Assembly (NCBI GenBank): GCA_001931875.2
Contig: MSJH02000824.1
Span: 275,837 to 339,836, forward strand
Reading direction: 5' to 3'
DNA: 64,000 bases
From: Byssochlamys sp. IMV 00236
Taxonomy: Eukaryota; Ascomycota; Eurotiomycetes; Eurotiales; Thermoascaceae
A model generated the notes under the pieces. It was not told the DNA's origin, made no database searches, and saw nothing but the letters and a program-made list of their open reading frames with translations. This document shows positions 34,881 to 49,545 of the stretch, piece after piece; the first letter of the stretch is position 1, and each line of letters starts with the position of its first letter. A program made the position numbers and the translations under genes.

Positions 34881-37651
34881 TAGCATAGCTCAGACACTTG
34901 GCAAAGATTAGTTATTTAGGAGCTAACCTGAATTAGTATATATAATATAGTAAGAGCTACCTAATTCTTTGCGAAGTATTCCCTTTTCTTAGAATTACTA
35001 TTAGCTTTTATTATAAGATTAAACCTTTTATATATACTTACTCTAATAAATTTTAGTATTAATAATTTAAAGATAATTATAAAGTAACTTATAAGTTAAT
35101 ATTATAGCCCTTAAGTACTTAAAAAGATAAATACTAAGCTAGTTATTACTAATTATTTAAAATTCTTATTTAATAATAATAAGAGCTTAAAATTAATAAC
35201 TTATTTTACTTATTAAATATATTAATTATTAATATAAATATTAATAATATATAAAATAAAGTTAAAATAGTTTTTTTAAGATTAAAGAAAGTCTTTATAA
35301 ATAAGGTAAAGAAAAAAAATACTTTAATAATAAAATAGTAAGAAAATTATAATATTATTAACTTAAATAATTATACTTTAATTAATTATAAAAGTAGTAA
35401 TATTAAGTTATTATAATATTATATAAAGCTAGTTAATATTATAGTATTATAATAACTTTCTTATTTTAAAAGTATAATAAAGTAAGCTTAATTAAATAAG
35501 TAAATAAGTTAAATAAAAATAAAGCTTAAAGATATAGTAAAGTAAGCTTTATAATAATATTTAATATATACTTTAACTTTAATAACTTACTTAATAATTT
35601 TAATTAATATAAAAGTTTAAAATTAATATTATTATAATATAATTTCTTAAAGCTAATAAAAATACTTAATTAAGAAATTATTTAAGAGTTTAATTAAGTT
35701 AAGTTATTTAATTACTACTTTATTAATTAAGCTAACTATTAATATAAGTAACTATTATTAAAGCTTTAAAGTATTTATAATAAAATTCTCCTATATCTTT
35801 AATTTTACTAATTTATTAAATTTATAAATTTTTTACTTATTAAAGAAAAAGTAATAAAAAAATAAAGAAAAGCTTTTATATATATAAATATTAAAGAGCT
35901 TAATAAGGGCTTATATTTTAGCTTAGCTAAGGCTAAGCTTAACTTACCTTAAAAGCTTAGCCTACCTTAAAGCTTATCTTTAGCTAAGTTAAGCTTAATC
36001 TATCTTATATATAGATTAAGTATAAGCTTAATATAAGCTAATTATATAATTAATATAAAATTAGCTTATTTAAAAATTAATAATAGTATCTATATAATAA
36101 AACTCTTTAAAATTTATAATATATATATATATATATATATAATAGCTAATATAAAGCTAAGAAATATTATTATTTTATCTTTAAATACTTAAAAATAGCT
36201 AAGAATTAAATAACTATAATTAATAGCTAAATTAATAGCATTTTTAATTAATAGCTATATAATATTCTTATTTAAATATATTTAATATAACTTTTACTAA
36301 GGCTAAGTAAATGCTAAATATATATTTAATATTAATTATATTTAAACTAAATACTAACTCTTTATAGAGTAAACTTATATAAAATTATAATCTTTATAAA
36401 GTATACTTAAACTAGTTTAAGAATATAATAAATAATTAAAGTAGTATTAATTCTTATATATAAAGTAAAGATAAAAAATTTAAGATATATCTTAAATTCT
36501 CTCTTTATATAAAACTTAATTAAATATATTTTTTTATAAGTTCTAGTAAGATATATGCTAAATATATTTAAAAGATTATTTCTCTTATAAATATTATTAT
36601 TAGCTATAATAATATCTTTAAGATTATAGTTAATAATATTTAAAATAAATTATTTATTTTTAAATATCTAATAACTTATTTTAATAATATCTTATATTTT
36701 ATTTATTAAAAGAATTTTTTACTTTATAACTATTTTAATATAAATATTTATTAAATATTTTAATAATTTTTATTAAAGGTATATTTATACTTTATCTTAA
36801 GTAAATATTTAAGATATTATAAGCATATACTAAATATAGCTTAAATCTAGTTTAAGCTTTATACTTAAAGTAATTATAAGACTTTATCTCTCCTATTTTT
36901 TTAAAAGGATAAAAAAGATAAAATTTAAAATAAGATATATTATTAAGTATATAAATGCAGCAGTATTAAACATTATAAATATATGCTAAAGCATATACTT
37001 AGATAATACTATAAATATAACTATATTAAATTAAGTATTTTTAAAATGCTTTATAAAAAAGTAAGTTATATATTTAATATTACTTTTATTAATAAACTTT
37101 TTAAAAAAGAAATTAAAAATTAATATAATAAATTTCTTTATTTTTAGAATTAATAATTAATAGAGTATTATTTTTATTTAAAAAATAAAATATAAGTATA
37201 CTTAAATTAAACTTTAATAATCTTTAAATAATATAAAATAAGTTTAACTCTTTATTTAATCTTAGTATATGCTAAATATATTCTTAGCTACTAGTTATCT
37301 TTATTAATTACTTATTAGTAAATAATTTTAAATTATAGTATATTATATAAGCTATCTCTATATATAGCTTAAATTTATATACTTTATCTATATATTTTAA
37401 TAGCTTATAAGATATATAGTACTAATATTCTTATTTAATTTATTTATACTTATATTAATTATATTATTTTAAGGTATATAACTTATAGTAAGTATTTACT
37501 CTATATATACTAAGTATATATTAATTATAAGTCTAGGATTTAATTACTCTTAAAGTATATTTAAAGTCTTATATAAAAAATATAATACTTTAATTAATAT
37601 TTTTATTCCTTATAATTAAGATTATTTTCTTTTTATCTTTTTTATTTATTA
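34881..37651. other. RIP-mutated AT-rich DNA with AGCTTA and TATGCTAAATATA motifs
   Basis: Host DNA into which gypsy E was inserted. A dense cluster of TTAGCT/AAGCTTA units lies at about 35,920-36,050. TATGCTAAATATA-like units lie near 36,312, 36,551, 36,826, 36,983 and 37,266. The same units reappear at 48,943-49,540 and 62,314-64,000, suggesting one older element interrupted by E and C. No coding relic recognised. Confidence 0.45.
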
Positions 37652-37656
37652 AGAAG

Positions 37657-37944
37657 TATTATAGTATTAGCCTAAGAAAATCTACTAGCTAATACTTATA
37701 TAAGTTAGAAGAGTAAAACTTAACTCTTTTAAATTATATAAGAAATTATATAACCTTATAAAGAATATCTTTAGCATATAGCTTAATCTAGATTTAAGCT
37801 TTTTAAGCTATATTTTATTTACTAAGCTTACTTATAATAGCCTATTTTAGTCTAAATTAACTAAATAGAGATTTTATAGCTAGTCTTAGTATTAACTACT
37901 TATTCTATTTATTTTAACTTACTCCTTAAGCCTATACCTTAATA
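37657..37944 (+). repeat. left LTR of gypsy E (288 bp)
   Basis: Starts TATTATAGTATTAGCC and ends ACCTTAATA; nearly the same sequence as 48,650-48,937, with mostly C/T and G/A differences. Confidence 0.9.
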
Positions 37945-40173
37945 CTATATAGCTTTTATCTAGAAGTTAATACTATTAATAATATCTGCCTTAATTCTCT
38001 TATTTTTACTAATTATTTTAAGAGAGTTTATTAAGTATATTACTACTAGTTATAGGCTAAAATAATATAATTATTATTACTTAGTATATAAATATATTGC
38101 TAGAGCTAAGTTATTAATAAATAAAGCTAGCTAATATATTAAATAAATTAAGATAAAATTTTAAAAACTTTAATAAGAGTTTATAGCTATATAATAAAGA
38201 CTTAAATAAGAAAATATTAATCTTAAGGCCGTTTAATAATATTAAAAGGTATAGCTTAATAAAAAAGAATAGTAATATATTTAAGCTATTTTTAAAAAGG
38301 ATTAAGCTTATTATATAGCTATTCTTACTATAAATATATTTATATTTATATTTAAATCTAAGCTTAATATTAAGAGATTTATAGCTACTTTAATAAAAGT
38401 ATTTAAAATATTTATTATTATATTTTTCTCCGCCCCTAGATTTTTAAAAAGACTTCTTAACTTAAATAAGTTTAAAGATAATTAAAAGAACTTTTAGTAC
38501 TTTATAATCTAGATTTAAAAAAAATAATAATTAATTAAGACTAATTTCTAATTCTTTAAAGCTATATAGCCTATATAATTAATTACTTAAAAGATATATC
38601 TTATACTTAAATATTACTATATATTAAAAATAGAATTTATATTCTTAGTAATTACTAAAAGATTTTAGATATCTTAAAATATATATTTAATAATTTTAAT
38701 TATATAAATAATATATATAATAAATTATTTAACCTTTATTAAATTAATAAGAAATTTAAAATCTTTTTTATTAAGTTTTAGCGCCTAGCGCTAAAAGGAG
38801 AAATACTTAAAAAAATATTATTTACCTTATTTAAGTAAGCTATTAGCTAAGAACTTTAAGATATATTATTATATAGCTAGCCTCTAAGTTATAAATATTA
38901 TTAATTTATTAAGTTCTTATAAGATTTTAAGAACTACTATTACTAGTATATTATAAATTAATCTCTTATTATAAAGACTTATACTACTATTTTAAGACTT
39001 ACTTAATATATTTAATCTTTTTTATTTATTTTAAATCTTATTTTAGCTATAAAATATAATAATTAGCCTTAGAGAAGCCTTATATAAAAAAATAAACTAG
39101 CTTTAATATAGCTATATAATCTAATAAATCTAAGTACTTCTAAACGCTTAAGTAAGAAAAAATATAGCTTATTATATTATAAAACTAGCGCTTATTTTTA
39201 ATATAGCTTTCTAGAATATTATATTAGAGATTACCTGTATTTAAATAACTACTAGAAGATTTAAGCTATAGCTATATATAAACCTTACCCTTAAATTTCT
39301 TAGATAATTTAGTTCTTAGACTTATATAATCTATCCCTTAGCTAATTTTTAATAAAAGAAATAAGCTTAAAATAAGTTATAGCTAAGCTTAAAAATTATA
39401 TATTATTTAAATCTCTACTACTGCTATTTATAGAATTAATTTTAAAGAATATTTATAATAATTAAAATTAATAATACTATTTATAATATTAAAAAAGAAG
39501 AAGAAAAAGATTTACTTATTAATTTATACTCTATTTAATATTAAAGCTAAAAGATAAAGATTTATAGACTAAGAATAAGCTAAAGACTAGAAATTAAAGC
39601 TTATTCTCTTAAAAAGCTTAATTATCTTATATATATTTAATAAAAGAGAATTAGAGAATAAGAAGATTATATATTATATTTAAATAAATATAAGAATTAA
39701 GAATTATTTTAAAAAGAATACTAAGTTTTATATTATCTAATTAATATATTACCCTATTATTTTAAGACTCTTTTAGTTAAAATACTATAATTTATACTTA
39801 TAATTTACTATTTATAATATTGCTTTTAATAATAATTATTATTAAAAAAATTATAATATATTCTTAAAGCTAATTAAAATATCTACTCTATATAATATTC
39901 TTTTAAAGACTTTATCTTAATATTTATTTTTAAGATCTAAAGGATTAAAAAAGAGAAATATAGCTTTTATTTCTCTAATTACTTATTCTATTTATACTTA
40001 AAAAAATATTTAAATATTTATAATTATCTTAAAGAACTTAGATATTGCTTTAAGAATTAAATAAGTTTAAAAAGAAAACTTTACCCGCCTATTATTTAAA
40101 AAGTTTAAAAATTATATTAATATCTTTTTTTTTAAAGAGATTAAGCGCTTACTATTATATTATTTTTATAATT

Positions 40174-40448
40174 AGTTAAAAAGAATAGGTTTAGATAGAA
40201 TTCCTAGACTATCTAACTGTCTTAGAGGGCTAATAATATTTCAAGAGAAAGAGTATTAGCGCATATAGTAGATATAAGGTATATTTCTATATTTTTTTAA
40301 TTAGGGTAATAAATTTTTATATAGAGCTTAAGAAGTAGTTTCTTTAAGCCGCTTAATTTTATTAAAATAAAATTATTACTAAAGACTTCCTTAAAATAAA
40401 ATCTTTATTATATTAGAAATTATTAGTTCTAACTGCTATTTTATAATA
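40174..40448 (-). repeat. 3' LTR of copia copy B (275 bp)
   Basis: Equal in length to the partner at 45,193-45,467 and joined to the coding part by the AAGAAGAAG purine tract. Confidence 0.9.
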
Positions 40449-43400
40449 CTTCTTCTTAATTTAAACTTATTAAATTAGTTAATTTTAATTAATCTAAGAA
40501 TCTTAAGAAATCTGCCTTTAATAATAGTTTAATAAAATTATTTGCTATTATATCCTGTATTCTAATAAATTTAATATTAATCTTATTCCTTTAGTATAGG
40601 TTATATATATAATAGTATATAATATTAATATACTTTAACCTTTTATAAGTATAGGTATCTCTAATTAGTAATAATAATATTTAGTTATTCTTATAAACTT
40701 TAACCGGAGAACTAATAATAAAAGCTTATTTTTCTCTTATTATTAGCTTAAATTTATTTAGATTAATATAGTATCTATATCCTATATCTCTTAAAAGAAA
40801 GGCTAATTACTAAGATTATTTTATAGTTTAATATATAGCTATATATTTAGCCTTTATAGTTAAAGTTATAATAGACTTTTATTTCTTATTTAACTAGCTT
40901 ATTAAACTACTAATTAAAATAAAAATATTCCCTAAGATTAATATTTAATTAGTCTTATTTATTATATAATTTAAGTTTAAGTATTTAATAAGTTATTAAT
41001 CTTAGTTTATATTAAATTTAAGACCTAGATATATAGTTAATTATAAGTATTTTATAAAGGATTTTAATGCCTTAAAATATCTTTTAAATAAATTTAATAA
41101 ATATTAACTTAATCTACTAATAATAAATATAATATTAGGCCTTATTAAGATTATTAAATAGATAAGGCTATTAATAATTTATTAATATTCTTTTTAATCT
41201 GCTTTTTTATTTTAAAGGCTAAATAATTTTAAAGAGTTATATCTGTTTAATAGGATACTAACTAAATATACCTTTTTTTTACTTATTCTATATTATAATA
41301 AGAGTTTTTTAATATAATAAGATTAGTCTATTATTAATATTTAGTCCTATCTATTTTAAATAATTTAAATGCTAAGGATTTTCTTTATTTCTTCTAGGTC
41401 CTTTATTTTATATATTAATTTAAACTTTTATTTAAACTAATAGATATTTTTTATTTATTTTATATTAATTAAGATATTATTAATATATATATAGAATAAG
41501 ATCTCTTTCTTTAGGTGCTGTAATAAATATAAGTTAATATTAATTTATATAAAACTTATTTTTTAAAGTATTTTTATATAGGTTTAATTCTAATCTTTTA
41601 TAGCCTGCTTTAAACTATATAAAGATTAAAAAATTTTTAATATTATTTCTAGTAGTATATCTATTCTTAATAGAGATATTATATAGATTTCTTTTTTTAA
41701 TATTAATTTTATAAAGGTATTATTAATATTTATAGTATAGGATTTATAATTCTCTATTATAATAATAGCTAAGAATATTTATAATATATTATATTATAAG
41801 ATAGGAGTAAAGGTATACTTAAAATTAATACTATATTTCTAAGTAAATTCTTAGATAATAAGATATATTTTAAACTTTTAAAGGGAATTATCTAAATTAT
41901 ATTTTATAGTTAATATTTAATAGCTAATTATAATATTAGCTCTTAATAGTAGTATAACTACTTTAAAAGTTCTATTTATTTAGAGTATATTTATTTTAGT
42001 TTTAAATATATTCTGCTATAGTTTACTTTAAATAAGGTTATTAATTATAGTATAATATAAGTTTAAGATTAAAATATACTTCTTTATTATATATACTGTT
42101 ATTATAATATTTAATGCTTATTTTATATGCTTTTTTTAGTCTATATTAATGCTTAAAGGTAAGAAATTTAGTGTAAGCATTGTTTAGTATAATTTTTTAG
42201 TATTTTATTTATTATTTAGTAACTTAACCTTCTCTCTTTTATACTTTATTATATAGGGGATCTTTATATAAGATATAACTTATTTACTTAGCGGGGATAG
42301 GTAATTTATTTATAAATTTTTATAATTATTTAGATTATTAGAGTAAAAATAATTAAATATTTCTTTTTATTCTATAATTTTATTATAATAAAAAGCTTCT
42401 TTTTTTTAAGGAAATGTTTTAATTCTCTTTTAATAAAATACTTTTTTTTTTAAAAAAAAACTAGAACTTCTTTATAACTCTTCTCCTAATTATTAATATT
42501 ATTCTTTTTTTTACTTAAAAGTATATATATACTTAAGGTAATAGGCTAAGTTATTAGTTAATTTCTTAAATTTTTTATTAATATTATATTTAGTAGTAAT
42601 CTTTAAGGAATCTTAAGATTTAAATCTTCTTCTAATTTATTTTTAAAGAATTTAGCTTAATAGGTTTTAATAGTTTTTTTTATATCTAGAGCCTAAACTT
42701 TTTATTATTTATTTATTCCCTTAATATATTTTATAAAAATATAAATCCTGCTTTAATTTATTAACTTATCTCTTTATATATCTTATAGCAGAGATTTTGG
42801 GTTTATATATAATACTACCTAATATCCTTATATTTTTAAGTAATTAATTAACGGCTTAATTCTAGTAAAAGCTTTTTTTAAAGATATTTAAACCCTATTA
42901 ACTATTAGTCTGTTTAATACTCTATTTCTAATATATATATTAGTTTAAGCTATCTTTATCTATAATTTAACTAGCAGGTCTAAATTTTTAAGTATAGTTT
43001 TTATTTCTTTTTTAATAGTCTAATATACTTATTCTATAGCTTTATTTTATATTAATATATATAGAATTATTAGTTTATAGTAGGTGTTAAATTATTTCCT
43101 CTAGGTCTTAAAAAGATTTTTAAGTTTTAATATATTATCTAATTATATACTAAGAATTTAAAGACTTATTATTATTTTAACCTTTCTTTTTTATTTATTT
43201 AAGATAGGGGCAGTATTAGATTTAGCTCTTATTAAAAATATCTATATTTTTCTTAAGAAATTATCTATAATTATTAAGAAATAAATATATTTATTTTTAA
43301 ACTCTAGTATTTAATTATATATATCTATATAAATAAATTTAAGAATATTAGCCTTTTATATATTAGTAATCTCTCTTTTATTTTTAATATTAGTTATAGT

Positions 43401-45192
43401 ATATATTATATACTAGTAGTTTATTATTATTTTAATAAGCTTCTTTAATATAGTTAAGTTATATAAGTTTTTAATCTTTTTAGGTCTAAAATAGTTAATT
43501 CTCTTATATTATAGTTAATACTTTTTTTTAATTTTATTTTAATAAAATTCTTCTTCTTAATTTATAATTATAGTATTAAGAGTATTTTTAATAGAGATTA
43601 ATATAATAAGTATATACTATAGCTTAAATATTTAGTTTAAGAAGATTCTTTTAATAATATAAATTTTATATTTAATAATACCTTAAATTATAACCCTATC
43701 TAACTTATTTAATATAGATATTATTCTTTTATTAAAATATCTGCGTATATTTAACTGCTAGCAGAATATTTTAGTTAATAAAAGATTTACCCTAAAGTTT
43801 AGTATAAGTAATATATTTTTTAGGTTTAATATTTTCTTATTTTTATCTCTTAAAATAGCTATCTCTATATATTCTAAATATAAGATCTTTCTGCCTATAT
43901 AAATATACTTCTATTAAATTTAAATTAGTAATCTTTTAAAGTAATAGTTTTTATTAATTATATATAAACTAATATTATTATTTATATATTATTAGGATAA
44001 ATTCTTATTAGTAATATTTTTTAAAAGGTAAATAATTTTATATAAGACTTAATTATTAAAAATAACTAAAGATAAGAATTTTAATTAAGATTAGCTCTTC
44101 TTAGAGTCTAAGGTTTCTTCTATTTTATATATCTTATACTTTTTATTTTTTAATCTCTTATTTTTTAAAGATTAAATTTCTTTATAGATTTTAGTAATTA
44201 AGTTTATTATTTTTTTATCTTAAATAATAAGACTATTAGATATTTATTTAAGAGACTTTTTTCTTTATTTTTAACTATTTCTTATACTCTTTTAAGTAAT
44301 AGATAGAAATAAGTAGTTTTTAATATAGTAATCCTTTTTATAGATATAATATTTAATTAAGATTTAATTATTTTTAATAAAGAATATAGTAGTTAGCTTT
44401 ATTTAGAGTTAGGCTTTTATCTCCTCTAGAATACTTAAGATTTTATCTATATTTAAGTTTATTTATATATTAATTGCTATTCTAATAGTAATATACTTTT
44501 TAGATAAAGCTAAGAGTAATTATTAAATCTTAGCTTTAGATTTAGCTAAAGAAGATATATTTTTATTATATATTTTAATTTTCTTCCTTATTAGATTTAA
44601 TTATCCCTAAGTATTTAAAATTATTTATCTGGAGGTTATTTAAAATTATATATATTATTGAATAAGCTAATATTTCTAGGTAAAGAGGGATTATTTATAT
44701 TTTATTTATAGTTCTTTTTATAGATTCTCTATAATAAATAAATTTATAAAGTTCTCTTAATTACTGTTTAAGAGGTATTTAATAATTTAATATTATATAA
44801 TTATATTAGTCTTCTTAAATATCTTTTTATCCTAGCTTTTTTTTTTTAGATAATTTAATAGTATTTTAGTAATTCTTGCTAAGGAGCTACTTTTTTATAT
44901 ATAAGAATTATATCTTATAGTTCTCCCTTAAAAGAGTAAAAATTAGTTTATTTCTCTTACTATTTTTATTTTTTATTAAGAATATAGTAGTAATAGATTA
45001 ATTCTTTAACTTTTAATAAGATTTAATTATTATTAGATTTAGTATTTAATATAATATTAAAGTAGTTTTATTATAGGTCCTTTTATATAAAAATAGCTTA
45101 TTATTATTAGTTTAAACTTAAATATTTAAGATAGAATAGTTTTTATTATATAGCTATTTCTCCTAAGTTATTATAAACTTAAGCTTATAACT

Positions 45193-45467
45193 AGTTAAAA
45201 AGAATAGGTTTAAATAGAATTCTTAGACTATTTAACTATTTTAAAGGGCTAATAATATTTTAGAAGAAAGAGTATTAGCGTATATAATAAATATAAGATA
45301 TATTTTTATATTTTTTTAATTAGGGTAATAGATTTTTATATAGAGCTTAAGAAGTAGTTTCTTTAAGCTGCCTAATTTTATTAAAGTAAAATTATTGCTA
45401 AAAACTTCTTTAAAGTAAAATCTTTATTATACTAGAAACTACTAGTCTTAATTATTATTTTATAATA
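45193..45467 (-). repeat. 5' LTR of copia copy B (275 bp)
   Basis: Partner of 40,174-40,448; followed on minus by AGTTATAAGCTT, the RIP-altered primer-binding site. Confidence 0.9.
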
Positions 45468-48400
45468 TAATTATAATATTAAGCTATTAGAGAGAAAGTT
45501 ACTTCTCTTTAAACCTCTATATATTATATTTTAAGATAAATTAAAGACCTTAAAAAAATAGATTAAAAAAATATTAAAAAAGAGATTTATTTACTTAAGC
45601 TTATTACTTATTATATTTTTAATTCTATTTATTAAGAAGCTTAATAAAGAAATATAGATCTATATAGATTACTAAGCCTTAAATATAATAATTATTAAAG
45701 ACTAATATTCTTTACCTTTAATTAAGAAAACCTTAAATAATTTAAAAGGAATAAAATACTTTATAAAAATTAATATTATTTCTATATTTAATAATCTTTA
45801 TATTAAAAAAAAATAAAAATACTTAATTATTTTCTATACTTAACTTAGCCTATTTAAATTATTAATAATATTATTTAGCTTAATAAGAGTATTAATAATA
45901 TTCTATAAGATTACCTTAATATCTTTTATATTATATATCTTAATAATATCTTAATATATAATATAACTTATTCTAAATATATTTAATATATCTATATTAT
46001 TTTATAGAAGCTATATAAAATAAGCTTATATATAAAGATTTAAAAGTATAAGTTTATTATCTTTAAGATTAAGTTTTTAAGCATTATTATTAGCTAAAAC
46101 TATATTAAGATAGACTTAAATAAGATAAAAATAATTATTAAATAGAAGACCCTAATTTATATAATTAATATATAAGTCTTTATTAAGTTTAGTAACTTTT
46201 ATTATTAGTTTATTTATAACTTTTTTAAGATAATTATATTATTTATAAACTTAATTTAAAAGAGAGTTTTCTTTAATTAAATACTCGCTTATTAATTTAG
46301 TTTTAAAGCCTTAAAAAAATATTTATTTAAGCCTTAATTTTAAAGCTATTTAATTAGACTTATAAAGTTATAATTAAAATTAACTTATTTAATTATATAT
46401 TAGCTAAAGTTATATCTTAATATAATAATAAAAAAATCTTATATTCTATTATATTTTTTTAAAAAAGCTTTTTATTATAAAATATAATTATAAGATTAAT
46501 AATAAAGAACTATTAGTAATTATTTACTGCTTTAAGAAATAGTACTTTAAGCTTAAAAATATACTATTATTAATTAAAGTTATTATAGACTATTATAATT
46601 TAAAATATTTTATATTAATTAAGCTATTAAACTAATAATAGGCTTATTAGTCTAAGTTCTTATCTTAATTTAACTTCTAAATTATATATTATCTTAAAAA
46701 ATAAAGAATAAAGCTTAATACTTTAATTAGGAGATTAAAAAATCTCTTTAAAAAGAGAAATAAATAGCTATAATATTAGAGCTAAATAGTCTTAAAGAAA
46801 GAGAACCTTAACTTATAAATTTAGAGATTCTTAAAACTAAAAGTTATTATTAAGAGTTAAATAGTAAAGTATATTTACTTTATTAACCTAATAGCTTAAA
46901 AGATTAAAAATCTTACTAAATCTATAAGAATACTTATTTAATTTATTTTAAAAAGTTAAATTATTTAATCTAGAGAATCTATTTAATTTATTTTATTATT
47001 TAATTAATTTATTAAGATTATTTAATCTATTAAAGAAATAATTTAGCCTATTAAAGAAGCTATTTAGCCTATTAAAGAAATAGCCTCGCCTATTAAATAA
47101 AATTAGCTAAGTTCTCCTATTATATTTAATAAACTAGAATATTTATTTAACATTAAAGATTTATTAAATATAACTTATCTATTTAATAATTTAATATAGT
47201 TTATCCTATAAGCCTTAGACTATAAAGTTAATTATTATTTTAAGATTATACTAGTTAATTATTAATAAAGAAAAAGATATTTATATTATAAAGACTATTT
47301 ATATATTTTTAATTATAATAAGCTAAGAGCTTATTTATTATAAAAATACTATAATAAGTATATATTTAAATACTTTAAAAAATATAAGCTTTATAACTTA
47401 ATCTTATAAGAGTATTATTAGCTAAATATATACTAATATATAGATTATTAAACTTAGAATTACTATATTTATTATTATATTATATCCTTAAATAAAGGCT
47501 ATATTAGCTTCTTATCTCTAAATATTCTTAGTAAAATATCTTAATAGATTTTATTACTAGACTTATACTTTATTAAAGTTATAATACTATATTAATTACT
47601 ATAGATTAACTTATAAAGATAAAATACTTTATTTCTTATTAAGCTATTTATAATATTAAAGAAGTAATATAATTATATATTCGCTATATATAAAAGCTTT
47701 ATAAATTATTAAAGATTATAGTATTTAACTAAAGCTTTTAATTTATTATTACTTTCTAGAAATACTTAATTTAATATTTAAATATTATAAACCTACTATT
47801 TATTACTTATTACCTTAAGATTAATAATTAGATTAAGAGAATAAATACTATTTTAAAATAATATTTATATACTTATATTAGCTATTTATAAGATAATTAA
47901 GTTAATTAGCTATTTTTAGCTAAATTTATATTAAACTTCTACTATTCTAAGATTATTAAAGTATTATTTTTTTTACTAACTATAAGTTCTATTTATATAT
48001 AGGATTTAAGCTTATTTAGCCTATAAACTAGCCTATTATTAAAGATACTAAAGCCTTTATTAAAAAAATATAAGATATTATAAATTATATCTATATTTAA
48101 ATTTATACTGCTTAAGCCTATTATAAAGAGTAAATTAACTATTATTAAACCTTAGCTTATTATTATTATATAAAATAATCTGTTTAATTAAATACTTAGA
48201 ATATTTATATTTAATATCTTTAAAAGAAATTTAATTAAAAGAATCTTAGTTTATTTTATATTATTAAGATTATTAACCTATATACTTATTAGCTAGACTT
48301 ACTTACCTTAATATATATTTATTTTATATTTAATATTAGCTTACTCTATTTTATTACTAAAGACTCTATATTTAAATAGAGATAATCTTCGCTATTACTT

Positions 48401-48649
48401 ATTAAAGTTAATAGCCTTAAGAAATAAATTATTAAAGATATTTTAAACTTCTAATAAAAATATTAAGATTATAAAAGGCCTTAATTATAATATATTATTA
48501 AGTAATTAAGTTATAATAATTTAATTAAGAAGCTTATATATTATCTATAGTATATTTAAAAGATTATTACTAACTTTTATTACCGCTATTTAAATAAGCT
48601 AAAATTAAGAAATAGTCTTAATAAAGCTTAATCTTAAGAAAGGAAATAT

Positions 48650-48937
48650 TATTATAATATTAGCCTAGGAAAATTTATTAGCTAATATTTATATAAGTTA
48701 AAAGAGTAAAACTTAACTCTTTTAAATTATATAAAGAATTATATAATCTTATAAAGAATATCTTTAGTATATAGCTTAATCTAGATTTAAGCTTTTTAAA
48801 CTATATTTTATTTACTAAGTTTACTTATAATAGCTTATTTTAATTTAAATTAGCTAAATAGAGATTCTATAGCTAGTCCTAATATTAACTACTTATTTTA
48901 TTTATTTTAACTTACTCTTTAAGCCCGCACCTTAATA
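48650..48937 (+). repeat. right LTR of gypsy E (288 bp)
   Basis: Partner of 37,657-37,944; ends GCACCTTAATA, retaining a CGCA that the left copy has lost to TATA by transitions. Confidence 0.9.
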
Positions 48938-48942
48938 AGAAA

Positions 48943-49540
48943 ATTATATATATTTTCTTCTATTATTAACTAAGTTAAGTTAAAATTTTATTTAAGAACT
49001 TATAGATTTAATTAACTAAAGGAATATTCTTACTATAACTATATATATATTATATATACTTTAAATCTATACCTTATATATATTAACTAAATACTTATAA
49101 ATAAATTTTTAATATTTCTAGAAGTATATGCATTTAAATAAAAATATTAAGGTTAAGCTTTAAATTTAATTAAAGCTTCTTTAAATATTAAGGATAAAAT
49201 TACTTAATTTAAAAATAAGAACTTATATAATACTTATTTAGTTTAAATATTACTAGTTAGAATTTATTCTTACTATATATTTTATATATATTAATATTAT
49301 ATAGAGGTTATATAAGAGTATAAGTTTAACTAATATAAAAAAAATAATAAATAATAAATTTACGCAGTTAATATTAATAAAATTAGAGAATATATTATTA
49401 TTTATTATATAAATACTTAAGTAAAAGTATTTATAAAAGCTAAATACCTTAAAATAAATTTAGCTTATAAAATAATACTTAGAAATTTAAATATCTTTTT
49501 AATCTTAAGCTAGAATTTTAAAGCTAAATATATATTTAAC
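48943..49540. other. AT-rich host DNA between elements E and C
   Basis: About 600 bp carrying the same AAATATA/TATGCA-type motifs as 36-37.6 kb and 62.3-64 kb, so probably part of the same older sequence. No gene. Confidence 0.4.
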
Positions 49541-49545
49541 TTATT

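Larger units (their letters stand above)
40174..45467 (-). mobile_element. Ty1/copia retrotransposon copy B, full length, inserted in gypsy E
   Basis: 5,294 bp with two 275-bp LTRs (40,174-40,448 and 45,193-45,467) and a perfect 5-bp duplication TAATT at 40,169-40,173 and 45,468-45,472. Read on minus, the order is LTR, primer-binding site (about 45,179-45,192), gag, integrase (about 43,900-42,600), reverse transcriptase (about 41,900-41,300), RNase H (about 40,900-40,480), polypurine tract AAGAAGAAG, LTR. The RNase H end aligns with copies A and C. It still contains more residual C and G in its LTRs than copies A and the solo LTRs, so it may be younger. Dense stops from RIP make it inactive. 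Confidence 0.9.
37657..48937 (+). mobile_element. Ty3/gypsy retrotransposon E, RIP-inactivated, split by copia B
   Basis: Identical-length LTRs (288 bp) at 37,657-37,944 and 48,650-48,937. Flanking duplications are AGAAG (37,652-37,656) and AGAAA (48,938-48,942), one G/A apart as RIP would cause. Without copy B (5,299 bp with its duplication) the element is about 5.98 kb. After B the forward frame keeps gypsy landmarks: reverse transcriptase (about 45,600-46,200, with a YL(D/N)(D/N)IL motif near 45,940), RNase H (about 46,450-46,800) and integrase (about 47,300-48,100). The gag part lies before B. The purine run AAGAAAGGAAAT before the right LTR is the polypurine tract. Not functional. Confidence 0.88.

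Noticed and set aside
36121..36141. Short-period AT repeats as a possible origin or CRISPR-like array
   Set aside because: Plain (AT)n in AT-rich DNA; no spaced direct repeats of array type anywhere in the window.
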